DNA of 64,000 nucleotides from Bradyrhizobium macuxiense (GCF_007993935.1 NZ_VITY01000001.1:248001-312000); one strand, 5' to 3'. Positions 8,860-18,744 are shown, counted from the first letter of the stretch. Notes: generated from the sequence alone by a model not told the origin. Translations and numbers: made by a program.

Positions 8860-11800
8860 ATGCCCAACAAGATGTTGATCGATGCCACCCACCCGGAAGA
8901 GACCCGGGTCGTTGTGGTCCGTGGCAATCGCGTCGAAGAGTTTGATTTCGAGACCGCCCAGCGCAAGCAACTGCGCGGCAACATTTACCTCGCCAAGGTC
9001 ACGCGCGTAGAGCCGTCGCTGCAGGCTGCCTTCATCGAGTATGGCGGCAACCGTCACGGCTTCCTGGCCTTCAGCGAAATCCATCCCGATTACTACCAGA
9101 TCCCGGTCGCCGACCGTCAGGCGCTGATCGAAGCCGACGAGCGCGCCCATCGCGAGGCCGAGGAAGAGCATGAGAACCGCGGCCATCGCCGCCGGTCGCG
9201 CCATCGCAATGCCCGCCGCCGCGGCCATGGCGACCGTGTCCAGAGCGAGGTGGTCGAAGGCGCCGGCGACGCGCAGGCGCAGCCGGCGATCGAGGCTCAC
9301 GAGCACCCGGTCGACGCCGAGCATCACGAGCACGGCGTGGCCGCCCATGAGGGACACGAGCATGAAGCGCATGAGCATGCGCATCATGAGGACCATGAAC
9401 ACCACCACGATCATGAGCATGAGCATCACCATGATCATGGTCACGACGATCATGGCCACGATGAACACGATCATGACCACCACGACCATGATCATGCGCA
9501 CGATCACGACCACGCTCCCGTCGTGAGCGAGGCGCCGTCCGCCGACGCCCCGACCGACCCCGTCGTCGCGGTGGTCGAAGCCTCCATCGCGTCAGCCGCG
9601 CCGGAGACCTTCGAGCCCGCCGAGGTCAATCATGAGCCCGAGCGGGCCCATGAGGAGCAGGTCGAGGAAAACGCCGCGCATGCCGACGACGCGCCGCATG
9701 TGGCTGGCGACGAAGTCCACGCCGTGGCCGATGAGCATGCGGTCGCCGAATACGCCGCGTTCGCGGAAGTGGCCGCGCCCGAGGCCGTACCTGGCGATGA
9801 GGCCGGCGAAGATGACGACGAGGACGACGGCGAAGAAGGCGAGGAAGAGGATGTCGTCGAGTCCGTCGGCGGCGACGATGTGCTCGAGGAGGTTCCGGAG
9901 CGCCCGTTCCGTCCCCGCCGCCAGTACAAGATCCAGGAAGTGATCAAGCGCCGGCAGGTGATGCTGGTGCAGGTCGTCAAGGAAGAGCGCGGCAACAAGG
10001 GCGCCGCTCTGACCACCTATCTGTCGCTCGCCGGCCGCTACGCCGTGCTGATGCCCAACACCGCGCGTGGCGGCGGCATCAGCCGCAAGATCACCTCGGC
10101 CCAGGACCGCTCGCGGCTGAAGGAAGTGGTGCAGGATCTCGACGTGCCCGAGGGCATGGGGATCATCCTGCGCACCGCCGGCGCCTCACGCAGCAAGCCG
10201 GAGATCAAGCGCGATTTCGAATATCTGATCCGGATGTGGGAAACGGTGCGCGACCTGACGCTGAAGTCGCAGGCGCCGACCTTGGTCTACGAGGAAGGCT
10301 CGCTGATCAAGCGCTCGCTGCGCGACCTCTACAACAAGGAGATCGACGAGATCCAGGTGGCGGGCGAAGCCGGCTACCGCGAGGCGCGCGACTTCATGAA
10401 GATGCTGATGCCGGCCAATGTGCGCGCCGTGAAGCAATATCGCGACGGCCAGCCGCTGTTCTCGCGCATGGGCGTCGAAAGCCAGCTCGACGCGATGTTC
10501 TCGCCGACCGTGCAGCTGCGCTCCGGCGGCTACATCGTCATCAACCAGACCGAGGCGCTGGTCTCGATCGACGTCAACTCGGGACGGGCGACGCGCGAGC
10601 ACCATATCGAGGACACCGCGCTCAAGACCAACCTGGAAGCGGCGGAAGAAGTCGCGCGACAGCTGCGCCTGCGTGACCTCGCGGGCCTGATCGTCATCGA
10701 CTTCATCGACATGGACGAGAAGCGCAACAACCGCGCGGTCGAGCGCAAGCTGTCCGACTGCCTGCGACAGGACCGTGCGCGGATCCAGGTCGGCCGCATC
10801 TCGCATTTCGGCCTTTTGGAAATGTCGCGCCAGCGCATCCGCGCCAGCGTGCTGGAGAGCTCGACCGAGCCCTGCCCGCAATGCGGCGGTTCCGGTCACG
10901 TCCGTTCGGTCTCGTCGGTGGCGCTGCAGCTGCTGCGCGGCATCGAGGAAATCCTGATGAAGGGCGCGACCCACAATCTCGTGGTCCGCACCCGCACCGA
11001 CGTCGCGCTCTACGTGCTCAACCACAAGCGCGGCCATCTGCGCGACCTCGAAGACTCCTTCCGCGTCTCGCTGTCGATCGTCGCCGACGCCACGGTGCAC
11101 GGCCAGCAATCCTACATCATCGATCGCGGCGAGCAGGTGCATACGCTCGAAGCCGCCAAGGCGCTGCTCGCGGCGCAGGCTGCCGCCGCGCCGTCGCAGG
11201 CCGAAGAGGTCGATGACGAGGAAGAACTGTTCGAATACGAGGCCGAGGTCGAGACCGACGAGACCGAGGGCCTCGCCGATGACCGGGCGGCCGGTGAGGA
11301 ATCAGGCGCCGCCGAGGGCGAAGGCGACGGCCAGCGCCGCAAGCGCCGCCGCCGTCGCCGCGGTCGCGGTGGTAGCGAGGCGCGTGACGGCGCTCAGCAG
11401 CCGCGCGAGGACGGCGATCTGATGCATGTCCTGCCCGAAGGCGCCGAGGCGGTAGCCGCCTCCGACGCCGAAGGCGATGAGGATGAGGGCGATGAAGCGC
11501 AGGGCGCAGCCCGCGACGACCAGGCCGCCAACGGCGATCGCCGTCCGCGCCGTCGTGGACGCCGTGGCGGCCGCCGCCGGCGCGGCAGCGGCGGACCGGA
11601 TGACGGTCTTGCCGGATCGATTTCCGACGAGCTGAGCCCGGCGGCAGCGCCCGAGGCCAGCGATGCGGTCGCCGATTTCGACAGCCATGACACCGAGCCG
11701 GCGCCCTCGCTCGCGCAGCCCGAACTGTTCGCGCAGCCGGCGGAATGGCAGCCGGTCGAGGCCGCACCCGTCGAGGCGATCGCTGTGCCCGAGCCGGAAA

Positions 11801-12048
11801 CCGTGGCAGCGCCTGCCGCTGAGGACACGGCCGGCGAAAGCGACCGCGCGCAGCGCCGCCGCTCTACGGTGCGCGAAAAGGTCAGCTTCGCGTCGAGCCC
11901 GCAACCCGAGGCACCGGCGCTGGTTCAGAGCCCGGCGGAGCAAACTGCGCCCGCCCCTGAACCTGCAGCTTCTGCGCCGGAGCCCGCTGCGGCCGAGGCG
12001 CCGGCCCGCAAGGGCTGGTGGTCGCGCCGCTTCGGCGGCGGCAACTAG
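8860..12048 (+). CDS. rne: Ribonuclease E with large acidic, His-rich insertion in the S1 domain
   Basis: The 1062-residue endoribonuclease is the core of RNA turnover and rRNA processing. The S1 domain begins near residue 38 (GNIYLAKVTRVEPSLQAAFIEYG) and resumes near 360 (VMLVQVVKEERGNKGAALT). The roughly 260-residue insertion between them has a basic start, a His/Asp/Glu-rich tract (about 146-220) and a second acidic stretch. The catalytic DNase I-like domain contains SIDVNSG (Asp571) and VIDFIDMDE (Asp614/617). The zinc link is CPQC at 672-675. The C-terminal tail alternates basic Arg-rich blocks and acidic or proline-rich stretches, a likely degradosome scaffold. It has its own leader and terminator, so it is probably monocistronic. 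Confidence 0.96.
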   Translation: MPNKMLIDATHPEETRVVVVRGNRVEEFDFETAQRKQLRGNIYLAKVTRVEPSLQAAFIEYGGNRHGFLAFSEIHPDYYQIPVADRQALIEADERAHREAEEEHENRGHRRRSRHRNARRRGHGDRVQSEVVEGAGDAQAQPAIEAHEHPVDAEHHEHGVAAHEGHEHEAHEHAHHEDHEHHHDHEHEHHHDHGHDDHGHDEHDHDHHDHDHAHDHDHAPVVSEAPSADAPTDPVVAVVEASIASAAPETFEPAEVNHEPERAHEEQVEENAAHADDAPHVAGDEVHAVADEHAVAEYAAFAEVAAPEAVPGDEAGEDDDEDDGEEGEEEDVVESVGGDDVLEEVPERPFRPRRQYKIQEVIKRRQVMLVQVVKEERGNKGAALTTYLSLAGRYAVLMPNTARGGGISRKITSAQDRSRLKEVVQDLDVPEGMGIILRTAGASRSKPEIKRDFEYLIRMWETVRDLTLKSQAPTLVYEEGSLIKRSLRDLYNKEIDEIQVAGEAGYREARDFMKMLMPANVRAVKQYRDGQPLFSRMGVESQLDAMFSPTVQLRSGGYIVINQTEALVSIDVNSGRATREHHIEDTALKTNLEAAEEVARQLRLRDLAGLIVIDFIDMDEKRNNRAVERKLSDCLRQDRARIQVGRISHFGLLEMSRQRIRASVLESSTEPCPQCGGSGHVRSVSSVALQLLRGIEEILMKGATHNLVVRTRTDVALYVLNHKRGHLRDLEDSFRVSLSIVADATVHGQQSYIIDRGEQVHTLEAAKALLAAQAAAAPSQAEEVDDEEELFEYEAEVETDETEGLADDRAAGEESGAAEGEGDGQRRKRRRRRRGRGGSEARDGAQQPREDGDLMHVLPEGAEAVAASDAEGDEDEGDEAQGAARDDQAANGDRRPRRRGRRGGRRRRGSGGPDDGLAGSISDELSPAAAPEASDAVADFDSHDTEPAPSLAQPELFAQPAEWQPVEAAPVEAIAVPEPETVAAPAAEDTAGESDRAQRRRSTVREKVSFASSPQPEAPALVQSPAEQTAPAPEPAASAPEPAAAEAPARKGWWSRRFGGGN
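9295..9519 (+). repeat. His/Asp/Glu codon repeat tract inside rne
   Basis: The DNA is a run of CAT/CAC, GAT/GAC and GAG/GAA codons, giving a degenerate trinucleotide/hexanucleotide repeat such as CATGAG and CACGAT. It encodes residues about 146-220 of RNase E, in which close to half the residues are histidine. The complementary strand gives a spurious Met/Val-rich open frame. Such tracts can change length by slippage. Confidence 0.85.
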
Positions 12049-12064
12049 CGCAACCCGCAAGTCA

Positions 12065-12092
12065 AAACGCCCGGTTCACGCCGGGCGTTTTT
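12065..12092 (+). terminator. Rho-independent terminator of rne
   Basis: AAACGCCCGG (12065-12074) pairs with CCGGGCGTTT (12081-12090) around TTCACG, and the stem runs directly into a short T tract. It begins 17 bp after the rne stop codon. Confidence 0.9.
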
Positions 12093-12145
12093 ATTGGACA
12101 GGTATCCGTTCGTCAGGCGTACGGAGCCTGACGGAGACGGAGGCA

Positions 12146-13378
12146 ATGCAAAGCGCGATCGTTCTAGGCGGCGGCATGGTGGGCGTCAGCACGGCGCTGC
12201 ACCTGCAACGTCGCGGCTGGTCAGTGACGCTCGTCGACCGCAAGGAACCGGGCCGCGAAACCAGCTATGGCAACGCCGGGATCATTCAGAGCGAGGCGGT
12301 GCGGCCCTATCCGATGCCGCGCGATCCGGCGACGCTTGCGAGGATCGCGATGGGGCGTACCAACGACGTGCGCTATCGCCTGGCCTCGCTGCCGCGGCAC
12401 GCCGGTCCGCTGCTGCGCTATTGGTGGAACTCGACGCCCGAGCGGCACCGCGAAGCCACCCTCGCCTGGGCGCGCCTGATCGCCTACGCCACCGCGGAGC
12501 ACGACACGCTGATCCGCGATGCGCATGCCGACAATCTGATCCGCCGCGCCGGCTATCGCCTGCTGCATCGTGACCCGGTTGCGCTGGAGCAGGCGATCGC
12601 GGTCGCCGAGGAGAACCAGCGTGACTTCGGCGTCCAGTTTCGCGTGCTCGACGGCCGCGAGCTCGCCAAGGCGGAGCCCTTGCTGCGTGACGACTTGCCC
12701 GGCGCTATTCATTGGCTCGGGCCGTGGACCGTGTCGGACCCCGGCGGTCTCGTCTCCGCCTATGCCGGATTGTTCGAGCGTCTCGGCGGGACGCTGCTGC
12801 ACGGCGATGCGCAGACGTTGGCGCAGACGTCGTCCGGTTGGTCGGTCGACACCACCGGCGGCCGGATCGATGCCGCCAATGTCGTCGTCACGCTCGGGCC
12901 GTGGTCGCCGCAATTGCTGCGCAGGTTCGGCTACCGCATCCCGCTGGTGCGCAAGCGCGGCTACCACATGCATTATCAGGGCGGCCGCTCGCTCGACCTG
13001 CCGCTGGTCGACACCGCGAATGGCTATGCGATGGCGCCGATGGCGAAGGGCATCCGCATCACCACCGGCGCGGAGCTGACCAGTCCCGATGCGCCGGCGA
13101 CGCCGATCCAGCTCGGTTACGCGGAAGCTGCCGCACGCGAGCTGATCGAGATCGGCAGCCGGGTCGAGCCCGAGCCGTGGTTCGGCACCCGCCCCTGCAC
13201 CACCGACATGCTGCCGGTGCTCGGGCCTGCGCCGCGCCATCGCGGGCTGTGGGTCAATTTCGGCCACGGCCATCAGGGCTTCACGCTCGGCCCCGCAACG
13301 GCGCGGGTGCTGGCCGAAACGATGAACGGCGAGGCATCCGCCGTGGACACCTCGCCGTATCGACTCGATCGCTTCTGA
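12146..13378 (+). CDS. FAD-dependent oxidoreductase, D-amino-acid dehydrogenase (DadA)-like
   Basis: The 410-residue product opens with an FAD-binding Rossmann motif, IVLGGGMVGVSTALHLQRRG, and ends with HGHQGFTLGPATARVLAE, typical of the DAO family (DadA, glycine oxidase, sarcosine oxidase). The motif ETSYGNAGIIQSEAVRPYPMP resembles the DadA substrate-channel region. Such enzymes oxidise D-amino acids or related amines and pass electrons to the respiratory chain. The ATG at 12146 follows a GGAGACGGAGG stretch. It is convergent with dctA, leaving 8 bp between stop codons. Substrate specificity is not determined by the sequence. Confidence 0.88.
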   Translation: MQSAIVLGGGMVGVSTALHLQRRGWSVTLVDRKEPGRETSYGNAGIIQSEAVRPYPMPRDPATLARIAMGRTNDVRYRLASLPRHAGPLLRYWWNSTPERHREATLAWARLIAYATAEHDTLIRDAHADNLIRRAGYRLLHRDPVALEQAIAVAEENQRDFGVQFRVLDGRELAKAEPLLRDDLPGAIHWLGPWTVSDPGGLVSAYAGLFERLGGTLLHGDAQTLAQTSSGWSVDTTGGRIDAANVVVTLGPWSPQLLRRFGYRIPLVRKRGYHMHYQGGRSLDLPLVDTANGYAMAPMAKGIRITTGAELTSPDAPATPIQLGYAEAAARELIEIGSRVEPEPWFGTRPCTTDMLPVLGPAPRHRGLWVNFGHGHQGFTLGPATARVLAETMNGEASAVDTSPYRLDRF

Positions 13379-13386
13379 TTTCGGAT

Positions 13387-14721
13387 TTAATCCGTCGTCA
13401 GCGCGGTCTCCATGTCGGTCGGATCGATCTGCCTTGAGAGATTGGCGTTGAGCTTGCCGCGGTCGAGCTCGCCCTCCCACCAGGCGACGATCACACAGGC
13501 GACGCCGTTGCCGCACAGATTGGTCAGCGCGCGGCACTCGCTCATGAACTTGTCGATGCCGAGTACGATCGCCATGCCCGGCACCAGCCGCGGATCGACC
13601 ACCGCAAGCGTCGCGGCCAGCGTGATGAAGCCCGCGCCGGTGATGCCGGAGGCGCCCTTCGAGGTCAGCATCGCCACGACCAGGATCGTGAGCTGCTGGC
13701 TGAACGTGAGGTCGTAGCCCAGCGCCTGCGCGATGAACAACGTCGCCAGCGTCATGTAGATGTTGGTGCCGTCGAGGTTGAACGAGTAGCCCGTGGGCAC
13801 CACGAGACCGACCACGGATTTCGAGCAGCCGAGCCGTTCGAGCTTCTCCATCAATGACGGCAGCGCGCTCTCGGACGACGAGGTGCCGAGCACGATCAGG
13901 AGCTCGTCCTTGATGTAGGCCAGGAACTTGAAGATCGAGAACCCCGCGATGCGCGCGATGATGCCGAGCACCACGAACACGAACAGCGCGGCGGTCAGAT
14001 AGAACGTCGCGATCAGCCCCATCAAATTGAGGATCGCGCCGGTGCCGAACTTGCCGATGGTGAACGCCATCGCGCCGAACGCGCCGATCGGCGCCGCCCG
14101 CATCACGATCGAGATCACGCCGAACACCGCATGCGCGGCATCGTCGATGAACGAGCGGATGGTGTGGCCGCGCTCGCCGAGGCCCATGATCGCGAAGCCG
14201 AACAGCACCGAGAACAGCAGCACCTGCAGGATCTCGCCCTGCGCGAAGGCGCCGACCACGGTGTCGGGAATGATATGCAGCACGAAGTCGACGCTCTTCT
14301 GTGCTTCCGCCTGCTTGGCATAATTGGCGACCGCCTGCGCATTCGCCGCCGCGCTGCCGAAGCCCGCCCCCGGCTTCACCAGATTGCCGATCAGCAATCC
14401 GATCACCAGCGCGAAGGTCGAGACCACTTCGAAATAGACCAGCGCCTTGACGCCGATGCGGCCGACTTTCTTGGCATCTTGTATATGCGCGATGCCCGAG
14501 ACCACCGTGCAGAAGATGATCGGCGCGATCACCATCTTGATCAATTTGATGAAGCCGTCACCGAGCGCCTTGATCCACTCGTTGGTGGCAAGCGACGGCC
14601 AGAACGCGCCAACCAGCGCGCCGAGCACGATCGCGATCAGGACCTGGACATAGAGAATCTTGTACCACGGCTTGCTACCGGCAGGCGCCGGTGAAGCCGT
14701 GGCAACGGTTGCCGTTGCCAT
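13387..14721 (-). CDS. dctA: C4-dicarboxylate:cation symporter
   Basis: The 444-residue inner-membrane protein belongs to the DAACS/glutamate transporter family and takes up succinate, fumarate and malate. Recognisable parts are [17 protein letters not shown] near residue 65-81, the re-entrant serine-rich hairpin [19 protein letters not shown], and [23 protein letters not shown] near residues 313-335. In rhizobia DctA feeds bacteroids, usually under a sigma-54 activator, but I found no clear -24/-12 element in the 185-bp upstream gap and no dctBD genes nearby. It shares that gap with the 3' end of the aminotransferase gene. Length matches the family. Confidence 0.95.
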   Translation of the reverse strand: MATATVATASPAPAGSKPWYKILYVQVLIAIVLGALVGAFWPSLATNEWIKALGDGFIKLIKMVIAPIIFCTVVSGIAHIQDAKKVGRIGVKALVYFEVVSTFALVIGLLIGNLVKPGAGFGSAAANAQAVANYAKQAEAQKSVDFVLHIIPDTVVGAFAQGEILQVLLFSVLFGFAIMGLGERGHTIRSFIDDAAHAVFGVISIVMRAAPIGAFGAMAFTIGKFGTGAILNLMGLIATFYLTAALFVFVVLGIIARIAGFSIFKFLAYIKDELLIVLGTSSSESALPSLMEKLERLGCSKSVVGLVVPTGYSFNLDGTNIYMTLATLFIAQALGYDLTFSQQLTILVVAMLTSKGASGITGAGFITLAATLAVVDPRLVPGMAIVLGIDKFMSECRALTNLCGNGVACVIVAWWEGELDRGKLNANLSRQIDPTDMETALTTD

Positions 14722-14906
14722 GTGTCACTCCCCCTCAGAAATGGCGGAAATAGCCAAGATCAACTTGGCCGTTCAAGTCAAATGGAACTGTGTGGGCCCT
14801 GCCGTTTATCCGCGGCGATCTGTCGCGTCCCGCGCCGCCGAAACACGGCCAGGCGCTTGCGAAACCAATCTAGCCGACAAGGCGGAGGGCTCTTGAAGAT
14901 TGCGGG

Positions 14907-16094
14907 CTATTTAAGCCAATGCGCGATCCGCGCAACTGCTTCCTGCATCTCCGCCGCGGAACGCGCATAGGAAAATCGGATGAAGGCACGGCCGTGGATC
15001 GGATCGAAATCGACGCCCGGGGTCGCGGCGACATGCGCCTTCTCGAGCATCTCGCTGGCGAAGGCGAAGCTGTCGGCGGTGAAGTCTGAGACGTCGGCAT
15101 AGAGATAGAATGCGCCGTCGGCCGGCAGGAACTTGGTCAGTCCGGCCTTCGGCAGGCCTTCGATCAGGATGCGGCGGTTCTCCTGATAGCCGCGCTTGAT
15201 CGCCTCCATCTCCTCGCGGCCGTCGAAGGCCGCTTCGGCGGCGATCTGCGACAGGGTCGGCACCGAGATCGACAGGTTCTGCTGCAGCCGCTCGATCGGC
15301 CGCACCAGCACGTCGGGCACCACCATCCAACCGACGCGCCAGCCGGTCATGCAGAAGTATTTCGAGAACGAGTTGATCACGAGCGCATTCGGCGACAGCT
15401 CCGCCGCAGTCACCGCGGGAAACGCGTAGTCGAGCCCGTGATAGATCTCGTCGGAGATGAAGCGGATGCCCGCGCTGTCGGCGGCCGCCATCAGGCTCGA
15501 CAGCGCCTCGCGCGACATCATGGTGCCGGTCGGGTTGGCGGGGCTGCCGACCAGCACGCCCTTCACCGGCGCCTTGCGATGGGCAGCCAGCAGCGCCTCG
15601 CCGGTCAGGGCATGGCGGGTGTCGCCGGAGGTCTCGATCAGCACCGGCTCGCAGCCGAGCGCCGTCAGGATGTGCCGGTACGGCGGATAGCCCGGCACGG
15701 TCACCGCGACCCGGTCGCCCGGCTCGAACATCGCAAGGAACGCCAGGATGAACCCGCCGGACGAGCCGGTCGTGACGATGATGCGCTCCGCATCGACCGC
15801 GCAGCCATACGTGTCGCGGTAGTGCCGGGCGATGCGCGCGCGCAGCGAGGGAATCCCGAGCGCCGAGGTGTAGTCGATCCGCCCGCCGGCAAGCGCGGCC
15901 TGCGCGGCCGCGATCGCCTGCTTCGGCGCGCCCTCGGCGGGCTGCCCGACCTCCATATGGATGACATGGCCGCCGGCGGCCTCGATTCGCGCCGCGGCGG
16001 CCATCACGTCCATCACCATGAACGGCGGAACATCGCTCCGCCCGGACGCTGTCAACAAGCTGTTCAGACGGTCTCTCGGTGTCGCTTCAGGCAT
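14907..16094 (-). CDS. Pyridoxal-phosphate aminotransferase, class I/II (aspartate aminotransferase-like)
   Basis: The 395-residue enzyme has the fold type I layout. HMEVGQPAEGAPK lies near the N-terminus and IDYTSALGIPSLRARIARHY in the substrate-binding region. Cofactor residues are visible in VGSPANPTGTMMS, FISDEIYHGLDY and the Schiff-base lysine in NSFSKYFCMTGWRVGW. It transfers an amino group between an amino acid and a 2-oxo acid; the preferred substrate cannot be assigned. It lies upstream of dctA on the same strand, 185 bp away. The 240 bp before it, up to the divergent M48 gene, contain no gene I can support. Confidence 0.92.
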   Translation of the reverse strand: MPEATPRDRLNSLLTASGRSDVPPFMVMDVMAAAARIEAAGGHVIHMEVGQPAEGAPKQAIAAAQAALAGGRIDYTSALGIPSLRARIARHYRDTYGCAVDAERIIVTTGSSGGFILAFLAMFEPGDRVAVTVPGYPPYRHILTALGCEPVLIETSGDTRHALTGEALLAAHRKAPVKGVLVGSPANPTGTMMSREALSSLMAAADSAGIRFISDEIYHGLDYAFPAVTAAELSPNALVINSFSKYFCMTGWRVGWMVVPDVLVRPIERLQQNLSISVPTLSQIAAEAAFDGREEMEAIKRGYQENRRILIEGLPKAGLTKFLPADGAFYLYADVSDFTADSFAFASEMLEKAHVAATPGVDFDPIHGRAFIRFSYARSAAEMQEAVARIAHWLK

Positions 16095-16334
16095 GGATTT
16101 CTGCTATTGCACGGCCGCGGCCGGATTTGGGTTCCCGTGATCTGCGACCGCCCCAGACTGGCCGCATTCGGTGGCTCCTTATAGCGCTTTCAGGCCAAGT
16201 GAATACCCCAAGAGAATAACCGGTTCGCGTGAAGAAGAACTGCAAAAACAACAGACTGCGCCACGCGCACGATCCGGCCGGCCCCGGAACCCGCGTTTGC
16301 ACGGGCGCGGCCCGTCAGCGCCGATAGATCCCCC

Positions 16335-17756
16335 ATGCTGTTCCGCCTCACGCTGCGCCCCAGGACCATCAAGCTGACTGCCTTCAAGCTGACCGCCTTG
16401 CTGACCGCGGTCGCGCTCGCCGTTGGACCCGTCGTCCCCGCGCGGGCCCAGCAGAAGGGCCCGCCGGTGCTGCGCGACACCGAGTCCGAGCAGCTGCTGC
16501 GCGAATATACGAGGCCGATCCTGCGCGCAGCCGGTCTGGAGAAGCAGAACATCCAGATCGTGATCATCAACGACGGCTCGTTCAACGCCTTCGTCGCCGA
16601 CGGCCGCCGCATCTTCGTCAATTACGGAGCGCTGCTGCAATCGGAGACGCCGAACCAGATCATCGGCGTGCTGGCGCATGAGACGGGCCATCTGGCCGGC
16701 GGCCATCTTGCCAAGATGCGCGAGCAATTGGCGCAGGCGCAGACCCAGATGATCATCGCGATGCTGCTCGGCGTCGGCGCGCTCGCCGCGGGTGCCGGCG
16801 GCCGGGGCGCCGGCGGCGGGCTTTCCAGCGCCGGCGCGGCGGCGATCTCGGCGCCGCAATCGGTCATTCAGCGCACGCTATTGTCCTATCAGCGCCAGCA
16901 GGAAGAGAACGCCGACCGCGCCGGCGTCAAGTTCCTGACTGCGACCGGACAGTCGGCCCGAGGCATGTACGAGACGTTCAAGCGCTTCACCGACGAGAGC
17001 CTGTTCGCCGCGCGCGGCGCCGACCCCTATCTGCAGTCGCATCCGATGCCGGTCGATCGCGTCTCCGCGCTGGAGGAACTGGCGCGCTCGAGCCCCTATT
17101 GGGACAAGAAGGACGATCCGGCGTTGCAGCTGCGTCACGACATGATGCGCGCCAAGATCTCGGGCTTCATGGAGCGGCAGGACACCGTCTACCGCCGCTA
17201 TCCGCTGTCCAACACCAGCCTGCCGGCGCGCTATGCCCGCGCGATCACGACCTACCTGCACGGCGACCTGCGCTCGGCGATCGCGCAGATCGACGGCTTG
17301 ATCCAGGTCCAGCCCAACAATCCCTATTTCTACGAATTGCGCGGCCAGGCCCTGCTTGAAGGCGGCCGTCCGGCGGAGGCCATCGCGCCGCTGCGCCGCG
17401 CGGTGCAGCTCTCCAGCAATTCGCCGCTGATCGAGATGCTGCTCGGCCAGGCGCTGGTCGCCTCCGACAACAAGGCCACCACCGACGAGGCGATCAACAT
17501 GCTGCGCGCCGCGGTGGCGCGCGAGCCCGAGGCGCCGCTCGGCTACACCCAGCTCGCGATGGCCTATGGCCGCAAGGGCGACTATGCCCAGGCTGACCTC
17601 GCCTCGGCACAGGCCGCCTATCTCCGTGGCGACGCCAAGACCGCCCGCGAGCTGGCATCGCGCGCCAAGACGCGGTTCGCGATCGGCACGCCCGGCTGGG
17701 TCAAAGCTGACGACATTGTGAGCGCCAAGCCGATGCCGGGTCAGAAAAACAACTAG
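16335..17756 (+). CDS. M48-family metalloprotease with TPR repeats (BepA/YfgC-like)
   Basis: The 473-residue protein has an N-terminal signal sequence (hydrophobic residues about 17-38, VPARAQQ cleavage region). The zinc protease motif HETGH is at 115-119, and the third ligand is probably in QEENADRAGVKFL. An alanine/glycine-rich loop at about 130-165 covers the active site region. The C-terminal half is helical with TPR-like units (ITTYLHGDLRSAIAQIDGLIQVQPNNPYFYELRGQALLEGG). In E. coli BepA, a similar protease-TPR protein, assists or degrades outer-membrane proteins such as LptD. It is followed 86 bp later by a DsbA-like oxidoreductase, consistent with an envelope quality-control pair. Confidence 0.93.
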   Translation: MLFRLTLRPRTIKLTAFKLTALLTAVALAVGPVVPARAQQKGPPVLRDTESEQLLREYTRPILRAAGLEKQNIQIVIINDGSFNAFVADGRRIFVNYGALLQSETPNQIIGVLAHETGHLAGGHLAKMREQLAQAQTQMIIAMLLGVGALAAGAGGRGAGGGLSSAGAAAISAPQSVIQRTLLSYQRQQEENADRAGVKFLTATGQSARGMYETFKRFTDESLFAARGADPYLQSHPMPVDRVSALEELARSSPYWDKKDDPALQLRHDMMRAKISGFMERQDTVYRRYPLSNTSLPARYARAITTYLHGDLRSAIAQIDGLIQVQPNNPYFYELRGQALLEGGRPAEAIAPLRRAVQLSSNSPLIEMLLGQALVASDNKATTDEAINMLRAAVAREPEAPLGYTQLAMAYGRKGDYAQADLASAQAAYLRGDAKTARELASRAKTRFAIGTPGWVKADDIVSAKPMPGQKNN

Positions 17757-17842
17757 AAATAAACCGTAGTTCCATACAACGATCACCGAAACCGGCCCAC
17801 GGCGGTGCCGTATTTCGGGCCACCTCGAACAAGGATTTTGTC

Positions 17843-18610
17843 ATGCCAGCGCTTCGTTTTCTTGCCCCTGCCCTGCTCGCGCTCGGCATTTGCGCCGCGC
17901 CGCTGACGGCGTCCGCGCAGAGCTTCAACGACACCCAGCGCGGCGACATCGAGACCATCGTGCGCAACTACCTGATCGCGCATCCCGAGGTGCTCGAAGA
18001 GGCGATGAACGAACTCAGCAAGCGGCAGGCCGCTGCCGAGGCCGAGAAGCATGAGCAGAGCGTCGCCAAGAACGCCGACACCATCTTCAACTCGCCGCGC
18101 GGCGTCATGCTCGGCAACAAGGACGGCGACGTCACCTTCGTCGAGTTCTTCGATTACAATTGCGGCTACTGCAAGCGCGCGATGTCCGACATGCTCGACC
18201 TGATGAAGTCGGATCCGAAGCTGAAGGTGGTGCTGAAGGAATTCCCGGTGCTGAGCCAGGGCTCGGTCGAGGCCGCGCAGGTCGCGGTTGCCGTGCGCAT
18301 GCAGGATCCGACCGGCAAGAAGTATCTTGAGTTTCACCAGAAGCTCTTGGGCGGCCGCGGCGCAGCCGACAAGGCGCGCGCGCTTGCGGTCGCCAAGGAT
18401 GTCGGCCTCGACATGGCGAAGCTCGAGAAGGACATGGCGAGCCCCGAGGTCAAGGCGACCATCGAGGAGAATTTCCGTCTCGCCGAATCCATGGGCATGA
18501 ACGGCACGCCGAGCTATGTGATCGGCAAGCAGGTCGTGATCGGCGCGGTCGGCGTCGACGGCCTCAAGGAGAAGATCGGTATTGCCCGCTGCGGCAAGGC
18601 GACCTGCTGA
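17843..18610 (+). CDS. Periplasmic thiol:disulfide oxidoreductase, DsbA/ScsC-like
   Basis: The 255-residue exported protein has a signal peptide (LAPALLALGICAAPLTASAQS) and a helical N-terminal segment that may mediate oligomerisation, as in ScsC and DsbG-like proteins. The thioredoxin-fold domain carries CGYC (Cys107-Cys110) in VEFFDYNCGYCKRAM. The cis-proline is in NGTPSYVIG. It introduces or shuffles disulfides in secreted proteins. It lies directly downstream of the BepA-like protease and ends at a strong terminator. A further cysteine pair at the extreme C-terminus (IARCGKATC) is a small oddity whose role is unknown. Confidence 0.93.
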   Translation: MPALRFLAPALLALGICAAPLTASAQSFNDTQRGDIETIVRNYLIAHPEVLEEAMNELSKRQAAAEAEKHEQSVAKNADTIFNSPRGVMLGNKDGDVTFVEFFDYNCGYCKRAMSDMLDLMKSDPKLKVVLKEFPVLSQGSVEAAQVAVAVRMQDPTGKKYLEFHQKLLGGRGAADKARALAVAKDVGLDMAKLEKDMASPEVKATIEENFRLAESMGMNGTPSYVIGKQVVIGAVGVDGLKEKIGIARCGKATC

Positions 18611-18642
18611 TCCGCTTCCCGACGAAGCTCGTTCACGCAACG

Positions 18643-18673
18643 AAATCCGGCTGCCAGGCAGCCGGATTTTTTT
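18643..18673 (+). terminator. Rho-independent terminator after the DsbA-like gene
   Basis: ATCCGGCTGCC pairs with GGCAGCCGGAT around a minimal loop at 18656 and is followed by a run of seven T. It closes the protease/DsbA unit. Confidence 0.92.
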
Positions 18674-18744
18674 ATTGCGGTCACCGAACCAACTCCGCGC
18701 TGGCCGCAACCAAGGGCCGTCACCAATAATGGAAGCCGCCCGCG

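Noticed and set aside
8770..9513. Met/Val/Ile-rich open frame on the minus strand
   Set aside because: It is the complement of the His/Asp/Glu codon repeat in rne and has no ribosome-binding site or family features.
12094..12573. Plus-strand frame at the start of the oxidoreductase gene
   Set aside because: Arg-rich out-of-frame reading that begins within the rne terminator; the FAD motif lies in the frame starting at 12146.
14722..14906. Sigma-54 promoter of dctA
   Set aside because: Expected from rhizobial biology, but no TGGCAC-N5-TTGC element is visible on the minus strand.
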